A DNA stretch of 64,000 nucleotides. Source: R-RK-3 sp963834945. Lineage in GTDB: Bacteria > Pseudomonadota > Alphaproteobacteria > Rhizobiales > Rhodomicrobiaceae. The stretch lies in the NCBI GenBank assembly GCA_963834945.1, contig CAWIDT010000009.1:620001-684000 (forward strand), in the 5' to 3' direction. This document shows positions 1 through 9,386 of the stretch, piece after piece (the stretch's first letter is position 1; each line of letters opens with the position of its first letter). The position numbers were made by a program, and so were the translations under genes. Below the pieces are notes generated by a model, which was not told the DNA's origin, did not search any database, and worked only from the letters and a program-made list of their open reading frames with translations.

Positions 1-1042
1 TCGCGGCAAACCCGATCTTGACGGATGCGCCCTGGGCCGGCGGTGGAGCGGATTTATCGTTGAAGGTATCGACGCTCACCAAGTCCCCACCCACAGCGAC
101 CTTGATCCGGATGATGGCACCGAGAAAGCTCACCTCGGCCACGCGGCCATCGAGCACGATATCGGGCGAGTGGCCGTTGACAAGCGATACCGCCTCGGGC
201 CGCACCGCCAGCGTCAGCTTTTCTCCCCGCCCCGTCCGCGGGGGGAGTTCCTTTAGCCTGATTGCATTGCCGCCCAGCCTCACCGTAGCAGTTGCAACGT
301 CGTCGACTTGCGCTTCGAGCATATTGAGAGTGCCGACGAACCCGGCCACGAAGCGGGTCGCCGGTTTGTTGTAGATCTCGAACGGCGTGCCGATCTGCTC
401 GGCGGTGCCGGCGTTCATCACCACGATCCGATCGGAAATCGACAATGCCTCTTCCTGATCATGGGTCACGAAAATGGTGGTGATACCCAGCTCGCGCTGA
501 ATTTGCCGGATTTGGTTGCGCAGCGACACGCGGATCTTGGCATCGAGCGCCGAGAGCGGCTCATCGAGCAGGAGCATCCGCGGCTGGGGCGCCAGAGCGC
601 GAGCCAGCGCCACACGCTGCTGCTGACCGCCCGACAGCTCGAACGGAAAGCGCTTGCCCATCCCCTCCAGCCCGATCAGCTCAAGCATCTCATCGACGCG
701 CCGCGCGGTGTCCGCCCTGGGCCTGCGCGCCACCTTGAGGCCGAAGGCAATGTTGTCGGCAACGTTCATATTCGGGAAGAGTGCGTAAGCCTGGAAGACC
801 ATGCCGATGCGCCGCTGGCTCGGGGGCAGCGCCGTCACGTCGCCGCCCTCGATCAGAATACGGCCCGCTGTCGGCTGCTCGAATCCCGCGACCATGCGCA
901 GGACAGTCGTCTTGCCGCAGCCGGACGGACCGAGCAAGGAGACGAATTCTCCGCGCTCCACCACCAGGCCGAAGCCCTGGACGACCGGGGTTCTGCCGAA
1001 AGTCTTGACCAGCTTTTCAAGCGTGAGAAAGGTCTGCGCCAT
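1..1042 (-). CDS. ABC transporter ATP-binding protein, PotA/spermidine-iron type (C-terminus cut by window edge)
   Basis: ATPase of a binding-protein-dependent importer; it powers the two permeases encoded just upstream. About 347 codons are visible. The start is the ATG at 1042, one base after the upstream permease stop. Walker A (GPSGCGKT) lies near residue 38, the signature LSGGQQQR near 134, Walker B with LLLDEPLSALDAK near 152, and the H-loop in VTHDQEEA follows. After about residue 235 comes the TOBE-like regulatory domain typical of PotA, FbpC and UgpC proteins. The C-terminal end runs off the window, so the stop is not seen. Last gene seen of the minus-strand operon that begins with the binding protein at 3869. 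Substrate uncertain: polyamine, ferric iron or a phosphonate are all possible for this family. Confidence 0.93.
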   Translation of the reverse strand, partial: MAQTFLTLEKLVKTFGRTPVVQGFGLVVERGEFVSLLGPSGCGKTTVLRMVAGFEQPTAGRILIEGGDVTALPPSQRRIGMVFQAYALFPNMNVADNIAFGLKVARRPRADTARRVDEMLELIGLEGMGKRFPFELSGGQQQRVALARALAPQPRMLLLDEPLSALDAKIRVSLRNQIRQIQRELGITTIFVTHDQEEALSISDRIVVMNAGTAEQIGTPFEIYNKPATRFVAGFVGTLNMLEAQVDDVATATVRLGGNAIRLKELPPRTGRGEKLTLAVRPEAVSLVNGHSPDIVLDGRVAEVSFLGAIIRIKVAVGGDLVSVDTFNDKSAPPPAQGASVKIGFAA

Positions 1043-1043
1043 T

Positions 1044-1835
1044 TCAGTCGCTCCGGCGGTCGGTTTTGGGGGCGAAGCGGGCGAGAAGCTGAATCATGCC
1101 CATGGCGCCCCAGGTGACGATGAAAGCGACGATCGCCAGCGCCGCAGGCTCATAGGCCCGATTTGCGCCAACGATTTGCAGATAGGGCCCGAAACCGGGC
1201 CGATTGAGCAGCGAGGTGATGACGAACTCGCCGATCACGATTGCGAAGGTCAGGAAGGCGCCGGAAAGCACGGCAACCAGGATGTTCGGCAAGATGATCC
1301 GGAACAGGACCGTCACCGTCCCCGCGCCGAGGATATTGGCCGCCTCGGTCAGCGTCCGCACGTCGATTGTGCGCATGCCGGTATCGACCGCCCGGTACAT
1401 ATAGGGCAGGCCGAGGGTGACGTAGCCGAATGTCAGCAGCAGGTTGGTGCCGAGCGCGCTGCCGGTGAGGGGCAGCCAGGACGACGAGTTGTAGAGCCGG
1501 ATATAGCCGAAGACGAGAATGATCGGCGGGACGATCAGCGGCAACAGCGTGACGAACTCCAGATAGGGCCGGAGCCAGGGCAGGCGCAGGCGCACGAAAT
1601 AGACCGCCGGCACGACGATGAGCACTCCGACCACGATGGTCAGCAGTCCGATGATCACCGAATAGGAGAAGGTTGCCTGGAATTGCGGGTCCGAGAAGAC
1701 CGACCGATAGGCATCGAAGCTGTAAGTCCCGCGCCGCATGCGCAGGGAGAACTCGAAGGTGGCGATCAGCGGACCGAAGAAATAGACCGCACCCAGCGCG
1801 AAAACCAGCCAGGCCCAGAGCTTGGTCGATTTCAT
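1044..1835 (-). CDS. ABC transporter permease (second inner-membrane subunit)
   Basis: Integral membrane subunit of the importer at 1-3869. The protein is about 263 residues with roughly six hydrophobic segments and the cytoplasmic EAA loop (TEAANILGAG, followed by RIILPNIL) that contacts the ATPase. A longer reading frame continues upstream, but that part overlaps the preceding permease. I chose the ATG at 1835 because it makes an ATGA overlap with the stop of the upstream gene; an ATG three codons earlier (1844) is an alternative. Family: PotC/FbpB-type MetI-like permeases. Substrate follows that of the whole system and is not resolved. Confidence 0.9.
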   Translation of the reverse strand: MKSTKLWAWLVFALGAVYFFGPLIATFEFSLRMRRGTYSFDAYRSVFSDPQFQATFSYSVIIGLLTIVVGVLIVVPAVYFVRLRLPWLRPYLEFVTLLPLIVPPIILVFGYIRLYNSSSWLPLTGSALGTNLLLTFGYVTLGLPYMYRAVDTGMRTIDVRTLTEAANILGAGTVTVLFRIILPNILVAVLSGAFLTFAIVIGEFVITSLLNRPGFGPYLQIVGANRAYEPAALAIVAFIVTWGAMGMIQLLARFAPKTDRRSD

Positions 1836-2761
1836 CGCAACCATCTTTCGGCGCGGGCGCTGATGACGAGATAAATGATGTTGGCAAGCGCCGTGATCGC
1901 CACCATGCCGAGCGCCAGCGCCGCTCCGAGTCCGGGGTTCTGCAACGCATCGCCGCGTATCTGCGCGTAAAGCAGGATCGGCACGATATTGAGCGAGGAG
2001 CCGGTCAATGCGTAGGCTGTCGCGATCGCGCCGAAGGCGTTGGCGAACAGGAGCGAGAAGGTGCCCAGGAGCGTTGGAAACAGTACCGGCAGCCCGACAT
2101 AGCGCCAGAACTGGAAGGTCGTCGCTCCCAGCGTCGCCGCTGCCTCGCTCCATTCCTTCTTCAGCCCGTCGATTGCCGGCGCCACGATCAGGATCATCAG
2201 CGGGATCTGGAAATACATATAGGTGAGCGTCAGTCCCCAGAAGCTGAGCAGGTTGAACCCGGCCCGGTAGATATCGAAGTCGAAAATTGTCTTCAGGATG
2301 ATCGTCACGAGCCCGATGCGGCCCAGCGTGGCGATGAAGGCGAAGGCGAGCGGGATGCCGGCGAAATTGGAGGCGACGCCGGAAAAGGTCATCACCGCGG
2401 CGCGAACCGGCAGATTTCCCCTGATCACCGCTAAGGCGATGGCAAACCCGCAAAGCGCGCCGAAGAGGGCCGAGGCGAGCGATATGCGGAGCGAAATCGA
2501 GTAGGCGGCGAGAATGTTCGGCTGAAACAGATCGATGATGTTCTGAAGCGTGAAATGCCCGTCCTCGCCGACAAAGGCGGTGCCGACCAGATAGAAGGTC
2601 GGCATGATCAGGAACATGATCGCAAAGACGATGAATGGCGCCACGCCCAGGACCTCGGCGAGGCGGGGCGCCTGGAACCGCTGGCTCGGCCGCTCCGCTC
2701 CGATGACCGGCCCGGGCTTGCCCGGACCGGCCTCTGGAGCCATTTCGACAGCCGCGGTCAT
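1832..2761 (-). CDS. ABC transporter permease (first inner-membrane subunit)
   Basis: 309-residue MetI-like permease, PotB type. A polar N-terminus of about 35 residues is followed by hydrophobic helices, and the EAA loop reads SEAAATLGAT with GLPVL downstream, where the ATPase docks. It starts one base after the stop of the binding-protein gene and overlaps the next permease by four bases, so the four genes are clearly one transcription unit: binding protein, permease, permease, ATPase. It would form the translocation channel with the 1044-1835 product. Confidence 0.91.
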   Translation of the reverse strand: MTAAVEMAPEAGPGKPGPVIGAERPSQRFQAPRLAEVLGVAPFIVFAIMFLIMPTFYLVGTAFVGEDGHFTLQNIIDLFQPNILAAYSISLRISLASALFGALCGFAIALAVIRGNLPVRAAVMTFSGVASNFAGIPLAFAFIATLGRIGLVTIILKTIFDFDIYRAGFNLLSFWGLTLTYMYFQIPLMILIVAPAIDGLKKEWSEAAATLGATTFQFWRYVGLPVLFPTLLGTFSLLFANAFGAIATAYALTGSSLNIVPILLYAQIRGDALQNPGLGAALALGMVAITALANIIYLVISARAERWLR

Positions 2762-2762
2762 C

Positions 2763-3869
2763 CTACTTTACGTTCGCACCGACTGCTGTATCCCACTCCT
2801 TGGTGATCACCTGTTTAGCGGCATTCTGCTGCTCGATGGTGGGGAATACGGCCTTGGCGTAGTTCTCGGCCGGTGGCAGTGCCTCCAGGAGCTCCTTGGA
2901 GATCTTGCCGGCCTTGGCCAGGGCGTTGAAGCGGATCGGGTGGCAATAGCCCTTCAGCCAGCCGAGCTGCCCTTCATCGGAATAAAGATATTCTATCCAC
3001 AGCTTGGCCGCATTCGGATGCGGTGCATAGGCGCTGATCGCCTGAATGTAGACGCCGGCCAGCACTTGGCTTTGAGGCACCACGATCTTGACCGGCGGGT
3101 TGCCCTTGAAGCTGTCGCGCCACGCCAGGAGGTTATAGTCCCAGCCGATCAGCACCGGCGTGGTGCCTTGGGCGATGGAGGCGGCCTTGCCGATCACGGG
3201 CACGAAATTGCCCTTGGCATTGAGATCGCCGAAGAATTTGAGCCCGGCTTTTGCCGCGCCCTCATCCTTGCCCGTCTCACCGAGGCCGGCGGCGTAGACC
3301 GCCTGGATCGCCTGTGAGGATGCGCGCGGATCGCCGGACAGCGCCACGGCATGGGCGTAGGCTGGATCCATCAGATCCTTCCAGTCCGACGGCGCTTTGC
3401 TGATGATGTCGGTGTTCACCAATATCGCCATGACGCCGTAATAGTCGCCATACCAGTGGCCCTCAGCGTCCTTCACATCGGCGGGGATCTCATCCCAGTT
3501 GGAGACCTTATAAGGCTGGATCAGCCCATCCTTCACGGCCTGCGGGCCGAAGGCGAGACCGACATCGATAACATCCGGCGCCTGCGGACCGGTATTGCCT
3601 TTGTTTGCACGCACGGCTTCCAGCTCGTCGGCGGAGCCGGCGTCCGGGTTGAGCTCGTTCAGCGTGATGCCCGGATATTTGGCCTTGAAGCCTGTGATCA
3701 CATCGCCATAGCCGCACCAGGTATGCGGCAAGGCAATGGTCGTGAGCTGGCCTTCGGCCTTGGCCGCTTTATAAAGCCCGTCGAGATCGGTCTGCGCAAA
3801 GGATGAAACGGCCCCCGCCGCGACCGCCAAGACGGAAATCGAGGCGGCAAGAAAGGTCTTCGAGATCAT
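2763..3869 (-). CDS. ABC transporter periplasmic substrate-binding protein, PotD/AfuA-like
   Basis: Extracellular solute-binding protein of family-1 type that captures the substrate for the importer. The open frame extends well upstream, but the start at 3869 gives a proper signal peptide (MISKTFLAASISVLAVAAG, cleavage probably after SSFAQ), and a GGGAG ribosome-binding site sits 8 bases before it. The mature part has the usual two-lobe pattern with DVIDVGLAFG and GDYYGVMAILVNTD segments. About 368 residues, normal for the family. First gene of the operon 3869 to 1. The ligand cannot be named from sequence; iron, polyamine and aminophosphonate binders all look like this. Confidence 0.9.
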   Translation of the reverse strand: MISKTFLAASISVLAVAAGAVSSFAQTDLDGLYKAAKAEGQLTTIALPHTWCGYGDVITGFKAKYPGITLNELNPDAGSADELEAVRANKGNTGPQAPDVIDVGLAFGPQAVKDGLIQPYKVSNWDEIPADVKDAEGHWYGDYYGVMAILVNTDIISKAPSDWKDLMDPAYAHAVALSGDPRASSQAIQAVYAAGLGETGKDEGAAKAGLKFFGDLNAKGNFVPVIGKAASIAQGTTPVLIGWDYNLLAWRDSFKGNPPVKIVVPQSQVLAGVYIQAISAYAPHPNAAKLWIEYLYSDEGQLGWLKGYCHPIRFNALAKAGKISKELLEALPPAENYAKAVFPTIEQQNAAKQVITKEWDTAVGANVK

Positions 3870-4285
3870 CACATTAACTCCCTGATACATCCCCTTCGCT
3901 GTGATTGGCGCGTCGGGAGATTGTCGGTGAATTGGACGCATATATGTGACAGGCGCGTGACAGACGCGCTGCCCGAAACCGGACGAGATAATGATACGAC
4001 GTTTGAGGGCAGGCATATGGCTGGCACTCTCAGTCCCTTCCATTCCGACGTCCCAAATCTCTCGCCATGGTGCGCGCACCGCACGGATCGGTGTTTGCCT
4101 CGTTTTGCGCAAATCGTCCAGCGAACAGATGGTTTTGGCGCTGGCGGCGCCCAGATTCTGACCGGGCAAACGGACAAAGGCCGTCGATCTGCGGACGTCA
4201 CTGTAACATGCATCAATATCAGGGTGGCGCAGGCGACTGATCGTCTTCTTCCCGGCGAACGCGGTCTCTTGGGGCGGCTCGATCT
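3870..4285. other. Intergenic region upstream of the first transporter operon
   Basis: About 415 bases between the oxidoreductase stop and the binding-protein start. Open frames exist on both strands, but none has a recognisable motif, good start context or codon use like the neighbours. It must contain the promoter of the minus-strand operon that begins at 3869; I could not identify convincing -35 and -10 boxes or an operator. Confidence 0.5.
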
Positions 4286-5395
4286 TCAGCGGGCCGGATC
4301 CGCCGCAATGCGGGCCATGGCGATGAGAAGCGCCTGGTCGCGCCGAGCCTCGCCGATCGGATTGCGCTGCGGCGTTCCCTCGACGATGGCGGACCAGAAG
4401 GACTCCAGCTCCATGACGAAGGGCTCACGGAAGCCGGAGCGGATCTCGACCTTTTCCAGGTCGCCCTGCGCTGCGCGGCGTACGCTGAGCGCGGTCGGAT
4501 GATGATTGAGGTAGGGGGCCGGGAAGACAAGTTCGACGATCTCGTCCTCGAAATAGAGCGAAATCCGCTCCCGGTAATCGCCGACTCCGGGGATTTCGAC
4601 ATGCGCCATATTCCATAGCGCCGCGCCATCCCGCAGATCGACCGTCGCTTGCGATGCGGCACCGCCGGCGAAAATCGTGGCGCCTCGAACCGATCCAGGC
4701 GTGAGGTCCATGGCGTCGAGCAGGCCGTGCACCGCATTGACATCGTGGACCATCGACGAGCAGAGCGAGGACGCGAAGCCGCGCGCCAAAACGGGCGTCG
4801 GTTGAAAGCCGAGTGCCGCCTCGAGTTGTCCGCTCCGCCGCTCGGCGGTCGCCTCGATCAGCACGGCGGGGACATCGGTGGCGGCGATCAGCGGATGGTG
4901 GCCGACAAAGGGGCCGGCATCGGGATCGTTGACCTCGACCGACACATAGCGCAGGCGATCCCCCTTGCCCGCGATCAGCCGGCAGGCCGCCTCGTAGCTC
5001 GGATCGAAGCGCTTCATATAGCCGACCTGGAGGATAAGACCACTCCGCCGCCGCGCCTCGTCCAGCGCATCGATTTCGGCGACGCCATAACAGAGCGGCT
5101 TTTCGCAGAAAACGTGCATCCCCGCCCGCATCGCATCGGCGGCGATTTCGCCATGCCAGGGGTCGGGGGCCGCGATCAGAACCGCATCGAGGCCCATACC
5201 GAGAAGGTCCGCCGCATCCGGCACGCAGGCGACGCCGAAGCGGCTGGTCAATCCAGCGCGCAAGGGCGGCGACGGATCGCTGACGGCCACCAGTTCGAAC
5301 CGGTCGGCCAGCGCCAGCAGATTGGGAATATGCTCCACCTGCGCGATCAAACCGCCGCCAGCAACCCCGACCTTCAGTCGCGTTTTCATCGCCAT
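4286..5395 (-). CDS. Gfo/Idh/MocA-family NAD(P)-dependent oxidoreductase
   Basis: 369-residue sugar or cyclitol dehydrogenase. The N-terminus has the Rossmann dinucleotide-binding turn VGVAGGGLIA (residues about 9-18), a DP segment after the second strand, and the family EKPLCYG motif near residue 98, where the lysine is the usual catalytic residue. The C-terminal half is the alpha/beta substrate-binding domain. It is the last gene of the operon 10294 to 4286 and follows the transport ATPase by 39 bases. Together with the IolE-like protein it suggests oxidation of an inositol-like or keto sugar substrate; an inositol dehydrogenase role is inference only. Confidence 0.9.
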   Translation of the reverse strand: MAMKTRLKVGVAGGGLIAQVEHIPNLLALADRFELVAVSDPSPPLRAGLTSRFGVACVPDAADLLGMGLDAVLIAAPDPWHGEIAADAMRAGMHVFCEKPLCYGVAEIDALDEARRRSGLILQVGYMKRFDPSYEAACRLIAGKGDRLRYVSVEVNDPDAGPFVGHHPLIAATDVPAVLIEATAERRSGQLEAALGFQPTPVLARGFASSLCSSMVHDVNAVHGLLDAMDLTPGSVRGATIFAGGAASQATVDLRDGAALWNMAHVEIPGVGDYRERISLYFEDEIVELVFPAPYLNHHPTALSVRRAAQGDLEKVEIRSGFREPFVMELESFWSAIVEGTPQRNPIGEARRDQALLIAMARIAADPAR

Positions 5396-5434
5396 GATGA
5401 TCCTATCTTTGGAGGAGCGGCTTTTGGTCCAGCT

Positions 5435-6241
5435 TCACCGAGCTGGTCGCGCGAGTTCGGCATGCAGATGCTTCAGATCGCGCCGGCCCGCCATCAGGTC
5501 CAGCACTTCGGCTTCGGTGATTTCATGCTTGCGGAACGTGCCGTGGACCTTGCCACGGTTGAGCAATGTGAACATGTCCGCGACTGGGAAAGCGTGATGG
5601 ATATTATGGGTGATGAAGATGACGCCGATGCCGCGCTCGCGAGCTTGCGCGATGTAGCGCAGCACGATCGACGCCTGATGCACGCCGAGCGCCGATGTCG
5701 GCTCATCCAGGATCAGCACGCGGGCACCGTGATGCACGGCGCGGGCGATCGCCACGCATTGCCGCTCGCCGCCGGACAGCGTGCCGACGGCCTGCTGCGG
5801 ATCGCGGACATTGATGCCCATCCGCGACAGCTCTTCGAAAACGATTTCGTCAGCCTTGCGCATATCGATGCGGCGGGTGATGAAGCGCCCCTTCGTCGGT
5901 TCGCTGCCAAGGAAGAAGTTGCGCGTAATCGACATAAGCGGGATCATCGCGAGATCCTGGAATACGGTCGCGATGCCTTTGTCGAGCGCCTGGCGCGGCG
6001 AGGTCAGAAGCGCCGGTTCACCGTCAATCCGCATTTCGCCTGATGTCGGCTGGTGTACGCCGGACAGGATCTTGATGAGCGTCGATTTGCCGGCGCCATT
6101 ATCGCCAAGCAGGCAATGGACCTCGCCCGCGCGCGCCGCGAAGGAGATGTCCTGAAGCGCGACCACCGGCCCAAATTGCTTGCCCACCCCGATAAGCTCG
6201 ACGATCGGCGGATGGGCTTGTTCCTGGTGCTCGCCCATCAT
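5435..6241 (-). CDS. Sugar ABC transporter ATP-binding protein, FrcA-like single-domain
   Basis: 268-residue ATPase of a carbohydrate uptake (CUT2) system. Unlike RbsA/MglA it has one nucleotide-binding domain, as in FrcA. Walker A GDNGAGKS lies near residue 46, the signature LSGGERQC near 154, Walker B LILDEPTSALG near 175, and the H-loop FITHNIHH near 210. The start at 6241 overlaps the stop of the permease by four bases. Works with the permease 6238-7377 and the binding protein 7464-8441. The substrate is probably a monosaccharide or inositol, given the IolE-like gene at the head of the same operon. Confidence 0.92.
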   Translation of the reverse strand: MMGEHQEQAHPPIVELIGVGKQFGPVVALQDISFAARAGEVHCLLGDNGAGKSTLIKILSGVHQPTSGEMRIDGEPALLTSPRQALDKGIATVFQDLAMIPLMSITRNFFLGSEPTKGRFITRRIDMRKADEIVFEELSRMGINVRDPQQAVGTLSGGERQCVAIARAVHHGARVLILDEPTSALGVHQASIVLRYIAQARERGIGVIFITHNIHHAFPVADMFTLLNRGKVHGTFRKHEITEAEVLDLMAGRRDLKHLHAELARPAR

Positions 6242-7377
6242 CGTGCCTCTGTCGCCCGGCGTCGCACGTAATTGTTGAACAGCACCGCGACCAGCACCAT
6301 CAGCCCGAGGAAGACCATGAACAAATCACTGTCGACGCCGGTATAGAAGATGCCCATCTGCACCGTGCCGAAGATCAGTGCGCCGAACATCGCGCCGATG
6401 GCGGAGCCATAGCCTCCGGTCAGCAGATTGCCGCCGATCACCGCGGCGATCACTGCCTCGAATTCCTTCTGCGTGCCGCGGAGCACATCTGCGGAACCGG
6501 CTTCGAGCACCTGGATCGTTGCAAACAATGTCGCGGCGCATGCCGTCCCGATGAAGAGCAGGATTTTCACCCGCTCGACCGGTACGCCGACATTGCGGGA
6601 TGCCGCCATGTCGCCGCCAACCGCAAAGATCCAATTGCCGAAACGGGTGCGCACAAGGATCCAGGTGGCGAGCGCCGTCAGCGCGATCCACCATGCGATC
6701 GACATGGACAGGCCCTGAACGATGGGCACACCGTCAGGCCGCAGCGGGATCAGCCCCATCTCGCCGAGCCAGGAAAACAGCCCTCGCCCGAATTTGCCGG
6801 CGAACAGGGAGACGAAATACGGCTCGGTCGTATCCTTGGTGATGTAGGGGATCTGCGTCCGGCCCGTCAGCGCGCGCGTTACTACGAGACTGAGGCCACG
6901 CAGCACGAAATAGCTCGCCAGCGTCACGATGAAGGACGGCAGACGCGTCCGTGTCACCAGCAGTCCGTTCAGCGTGCCGATCACGGCGGCGACAGCGAAC
7001 GCGATGGCGACGGAAAGCCAGATCGGCAGCCCGAATTGGACGACCGCGATGCCGATGACGATCCCGGCGAAGCCGATCATCGAGCCGAGCGACAGGTCGA
7101 ATTCCCCGCCGATCATCAAAAGCGAAACCGCCGCAGCCAGGATGCCGAGCTGCGCCGAGACCTGAAGGAAATTCGCGATGCCGAGGACACTGAAAAGCCC
7201 GCTGTCTCCCGCCGTGATCGCGAAGAACAGAAAGACGAATATCGTGGCGCCAAGCGCGCCGAGTTCCGGCCGCCGCAAGATGCGGGAAACCATGCTGCCG
7301 CCGAACCGTCGCCGGCCTTGCCCGAGAGCGGCGGTCGAGCCCGGCTCTGCCGATCCCGAAGCCAGATCATTCGCCAT
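6238..7377 (-). CDS. Sugar ABC transporter permease, FrcC/RbsC-like
   Basis: CUT2-type permease of about 379 residues with eight to ten hydrophobic segments. The conserved GGEFDLSLGSMIG segment, typical of RbsC-like proteins, lies in the first third, and VIGGNLLTGGYGSAIGAMFGA lies near the C-terminus. The open frame runs further upstream, but MANDLASG at 7377 is the best start because it gives a short polar N-terminus before the first membrane helix. It overlaps the ATPase gene by four bases. Membrane channel of the transporter in the iolE-like operon. Confidence 0.91.
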   Translation of the reverse strand: MANDLASGSAEPGSTAALGQGRRRFGGSMVSRILRRPELGALGATIFVFLFFAITAGDSGLFSVLGIANFLQVSAQLGILAAAVSLLMIGGEFDLSLGSMIGFAGIVIGIAVVQFGLPIWLSVAIAFAVAAVIGTLNGLLVTRTRLPSFIVTLASYFVLRGLSLVVTRALTGRTQIPYITKDTTEPYFVSLFAGKFGRGLFSWLGEMGLIPLRPDGVPIVQGLSMSIAWWIALTALATWILVRTRFGNWIFAVGGDMAASRNVGVPVERVKILLFIGTACAATLFATIQVLEAGSADVLRGTQKEFEAVIAAVIGGNLLTGGYGSAIGAMFGALIFGTVQMGIFYTGVDSDLFMVFLGLMVLVAVLFNNYVRRRATEAR

Positions 7378-7463
7378 GATGGCCCTCTGACATGTCTCGG
7401 TCGCCCGGCCATCCGAGCCGGGGTACGGGAGGTGGCCGCACCCTGGCGCGGCCACCGAAGCGC

Positions 7464-8441
7464 TTACCGGTAACCCTGTTCGCTCAGCTTCTTGACTGAA
7501 GCGGCCGTATCCTTCTGGACCAGAATCGGACCGGTGATGATGTCTTCCGTCGGCATCGTGCCATACATCGCCTTCGCGGTCAGGACAGCGACGGGCAGAT
7601 AACCCATGAGCACCTGCTGGTTGTCGAGGCCGAACAGGACCTTGCCGTCGGTGATGGCGTCGAGGACCTCCGGCGAAAGGTCGAACACGCCGATCTTGAG
7701 CTTGCCGCCCATGCCGCGCTCGTCGAGCATGCCGAGCATCGGGCCGACCAGGGTCGTGCCGAGCATCACCATGGCATCGACGTTCTTATGCGAGGCCATG
7801 AAGGCTTCGACCCGCCTTGTGGCGTCGGTCGGATCGAGCGTGACGGCGACGATATCGACGATACCGCCGCTGTCCTTCAATCCGTCGGCAAGGCCCCGGC
7901 AGCGCTCGTCCTGGCTGACATTGCCGACCTCATGATTGACGCACATCGCCTCCTTGACGCCGCTCTTGGCCAGGAGCTTGCCGGCATTCAGACCGTTGGG
8001 ATATTCGGCGCCGCCGCCAATATAGATGTCGAGGCCCCAGGGCTTGACCTGCTCCAGCCCGGTATCGATGACGGCGACCGGAATTCCCGCCGCCTTGGCG
8101 GCTTTGATCGGGCCCTCAAGCGCGGCGGCATCCGGAATGGTGACGACGAGGCCGTCCGGCTTCGAAGCCGTGGCAGCCTCGATCATCTGCCCCATCTTGA
8201 CCACGTCGAAGGTGGTCGGCGCCTGATACTCGGCCTTGACATGGAGCGCGGCGGATGCTGCCGTCAGGCCGGCCTTGACCACGGTCCAATAATTGTCATT
8301 GGCCTGGCCATGCGTGACGAAGACGATCCGAACGTCTTCCGGTTTCTTCATTTGCGCGCTGGCCGGCGCCAGGCTTGTCAGCATCGCAATGGCGGCGAGA
8401 GCGGTCGCGGTCAGCAGGCATTTGACGTTCAATCGATGCAT
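7464..8441 (-). CDS. Sugar ABC transporter substrate-binding protein, periplasmic binding protein-like
   Basis: 325-residue CUT2 binding protein. A signal peptide (residues 1-29, ending in SAPASAQ) precedes a type-1 periplasmic fold. VVTIPDAAALEGPIKAAK and GIPVAVIDTG are the typical hinge-region segments, and FVTHGQANDNYWTVVK is close to the start of FrcB-like proteins. It should deliver ligand to the 6238-7377 permease. It lies 86 bases upstream of the permease start and 72 bases downstream of the deacetylase-like gene, in one orientation. Ligand unknown; inositol or a related polyol or hexose is the most likely from context. Confidence 0.91.
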   Translation of the reverse strand: MHRLNVKCLLTATALAAIAMLTSLAPASAQMKKPEDVRIVFVTHGQANDNYWTVVKAGLTAASAALHVKAEYQAPTTFDVVKMGQMIEAATASKPDGLVVTIPDAAALEGPIKAAKAAGIPVAVIDTGLEQVKPWGLDIYIGGGAEYPNGLNAGKLLAKSGVKEAMCVNHEVGNVSQDERCRGLADGLKDSGGIVDIVAVTLDPTDATRRVEAFMASHKNVDAMVMLGTTLVGPMLGMLDERGMGGKLKIGVFDLSPEVLDAITDGKVLFGLDNQQVLMGYLPVAVLTAKAMYGTMPTEDIITGPILVQKDTAASVKKLSEQGYR

Positions 8442-8513
8442 CGGTCTGTCCTCCGTCCTTGTGCCTGCGATCGCAATTCGGTTCCTCCGCCGCAGGATCG
8501 GAGGGCTTAATCC

Positions 8514-9386
8514 TCACATTCGAAGCGGGTCTGTGCGGAAATCTGAAAGCGTGCCCCGCCGCACCGCCAGACCGTCGATCCAGTCGATGGCCCCGGGTAC
8601 ACGCAGAAGGTCATATTCTTCGGTTCGAATGGCGGCCGTATCGGGCTCGATGGCCTCGATCTCGCCGGGCGCATTCGCATGCATCGCCATGAAGGTCAGT
8701 CCGGGGCCGACCTTGTCGAACAGCGACCGATAGCGCTGCTCGGCCGGCGCGTCGCGATGCCAAGGCGTTTCTAGAACGCGGTCGGCCAGGAGCTGTCCGC
8801 TGGCCTCAAGACTGCGGGCGGTCTGCGTGTAGGAGGCGGCGTCGAGTTCGGGGAGATTGTGAAGCGGTCCATAGGCGCTTAGGTCTCGCGGAAACACCAC
8901 CGGGACGTCATATTCGGCGCCGAGCCGGATATAGATCCCGACAAATTCGGGGGCGAGCACCGCGCCCTGATGCGGGTCGAAATGCGTCGGCGTGAGGCCC
9001 TTGCCGAGAAAGGCTTCGATCTGCGCCCGCAATTCGGCTTCCACCGCCTCCGGTTCGGTATGATGGCGGACGGCGGCGACACCATTGTGGAAATAGCCGT
9101 CCCCGTCGGTGAGGCCCGAAGCGCGGCTGGGCGCGGTCAGGGGACGCCAGCGGTAATATTGCTTTTCCGCCGTGATGGTGAAATGCACGCCGAGCTTCAA
9201 GGCAGGGTCAAGCGCACCAGCCGCCGCGATCTCGGAGAACCAAGGGCAGGGCACCATCACCGAGCCGGAATCGCACCGTCCGCGTCGATGGAGATCGAGG
9301 AAGGCCGCATTCGCGCCATGGCACATCCCCAAATCATCGATATTGATGATCAGAAGGGAAAGATCGTGCGCGGCGGGTGGGCTCAT
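8514..9386 (-). CDS. ChbG/YdjC-like carbohydrate deacetylase
   Basis: 290-residue member of the YdjC/HpnK/ChbG family of metal-dependent deacetylases that remove N-acetyl groups from sugars. The metal ligands can be placed: Asp17/Asp18 in INIDDLG, His68 in GVHFT, and His135 with His139 in THFDPHQ. The long open frame upstream is a shadow of the next gene; the ATG at 9386 gives an ATGA overlap with the IolE-like stop and starts just before the first strand. Position between an inosose dehydratase-like gene and a sugar importer suggests it acts on an imported amino or acylated sugar. The exact substrate is not shown. Confidence 0.87.
   Translation of the reverse strand: MSPPAAHDLSLLIINIDDLGMCHGANAAFLDLHRRGRCDSGSVMVPCPWFSEIAAAGALDPALKLGVHFTITAEKQYYRWRPLTAPSRASGLTDGDGYFHNGVAAVRHHTEPEAVEAELRAQIEAFLGKGLTPTHFDPHQGAVLAPEFVGIYIRLGAEYDVPVVFPRDLSAYGPLHNLPELDAASYTQTARSLEASGQLLADRVLETPWHRDAPAEQRYRSLFDKVGPGLTFMAMHANAPGEIEAIEPDTAAIRTEEYDLLRVPGAIDWIDGLAVRRGTLSDFRTDPLRM

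Noticed and set aside
801..1874. Long plus-strand open frames opposite the transporter genes
   Set aside because: They are antisense shadows of GC-rich genes, with Arg/His-rich composition and no domain. The minus-strand frames have full ABC motifs.
8484..8504. CCTCCG/CGGAGG hairpin between two genes of the iolE operon
   Set aside because: No T-run on either strand and short stem; not a convincing terminator.
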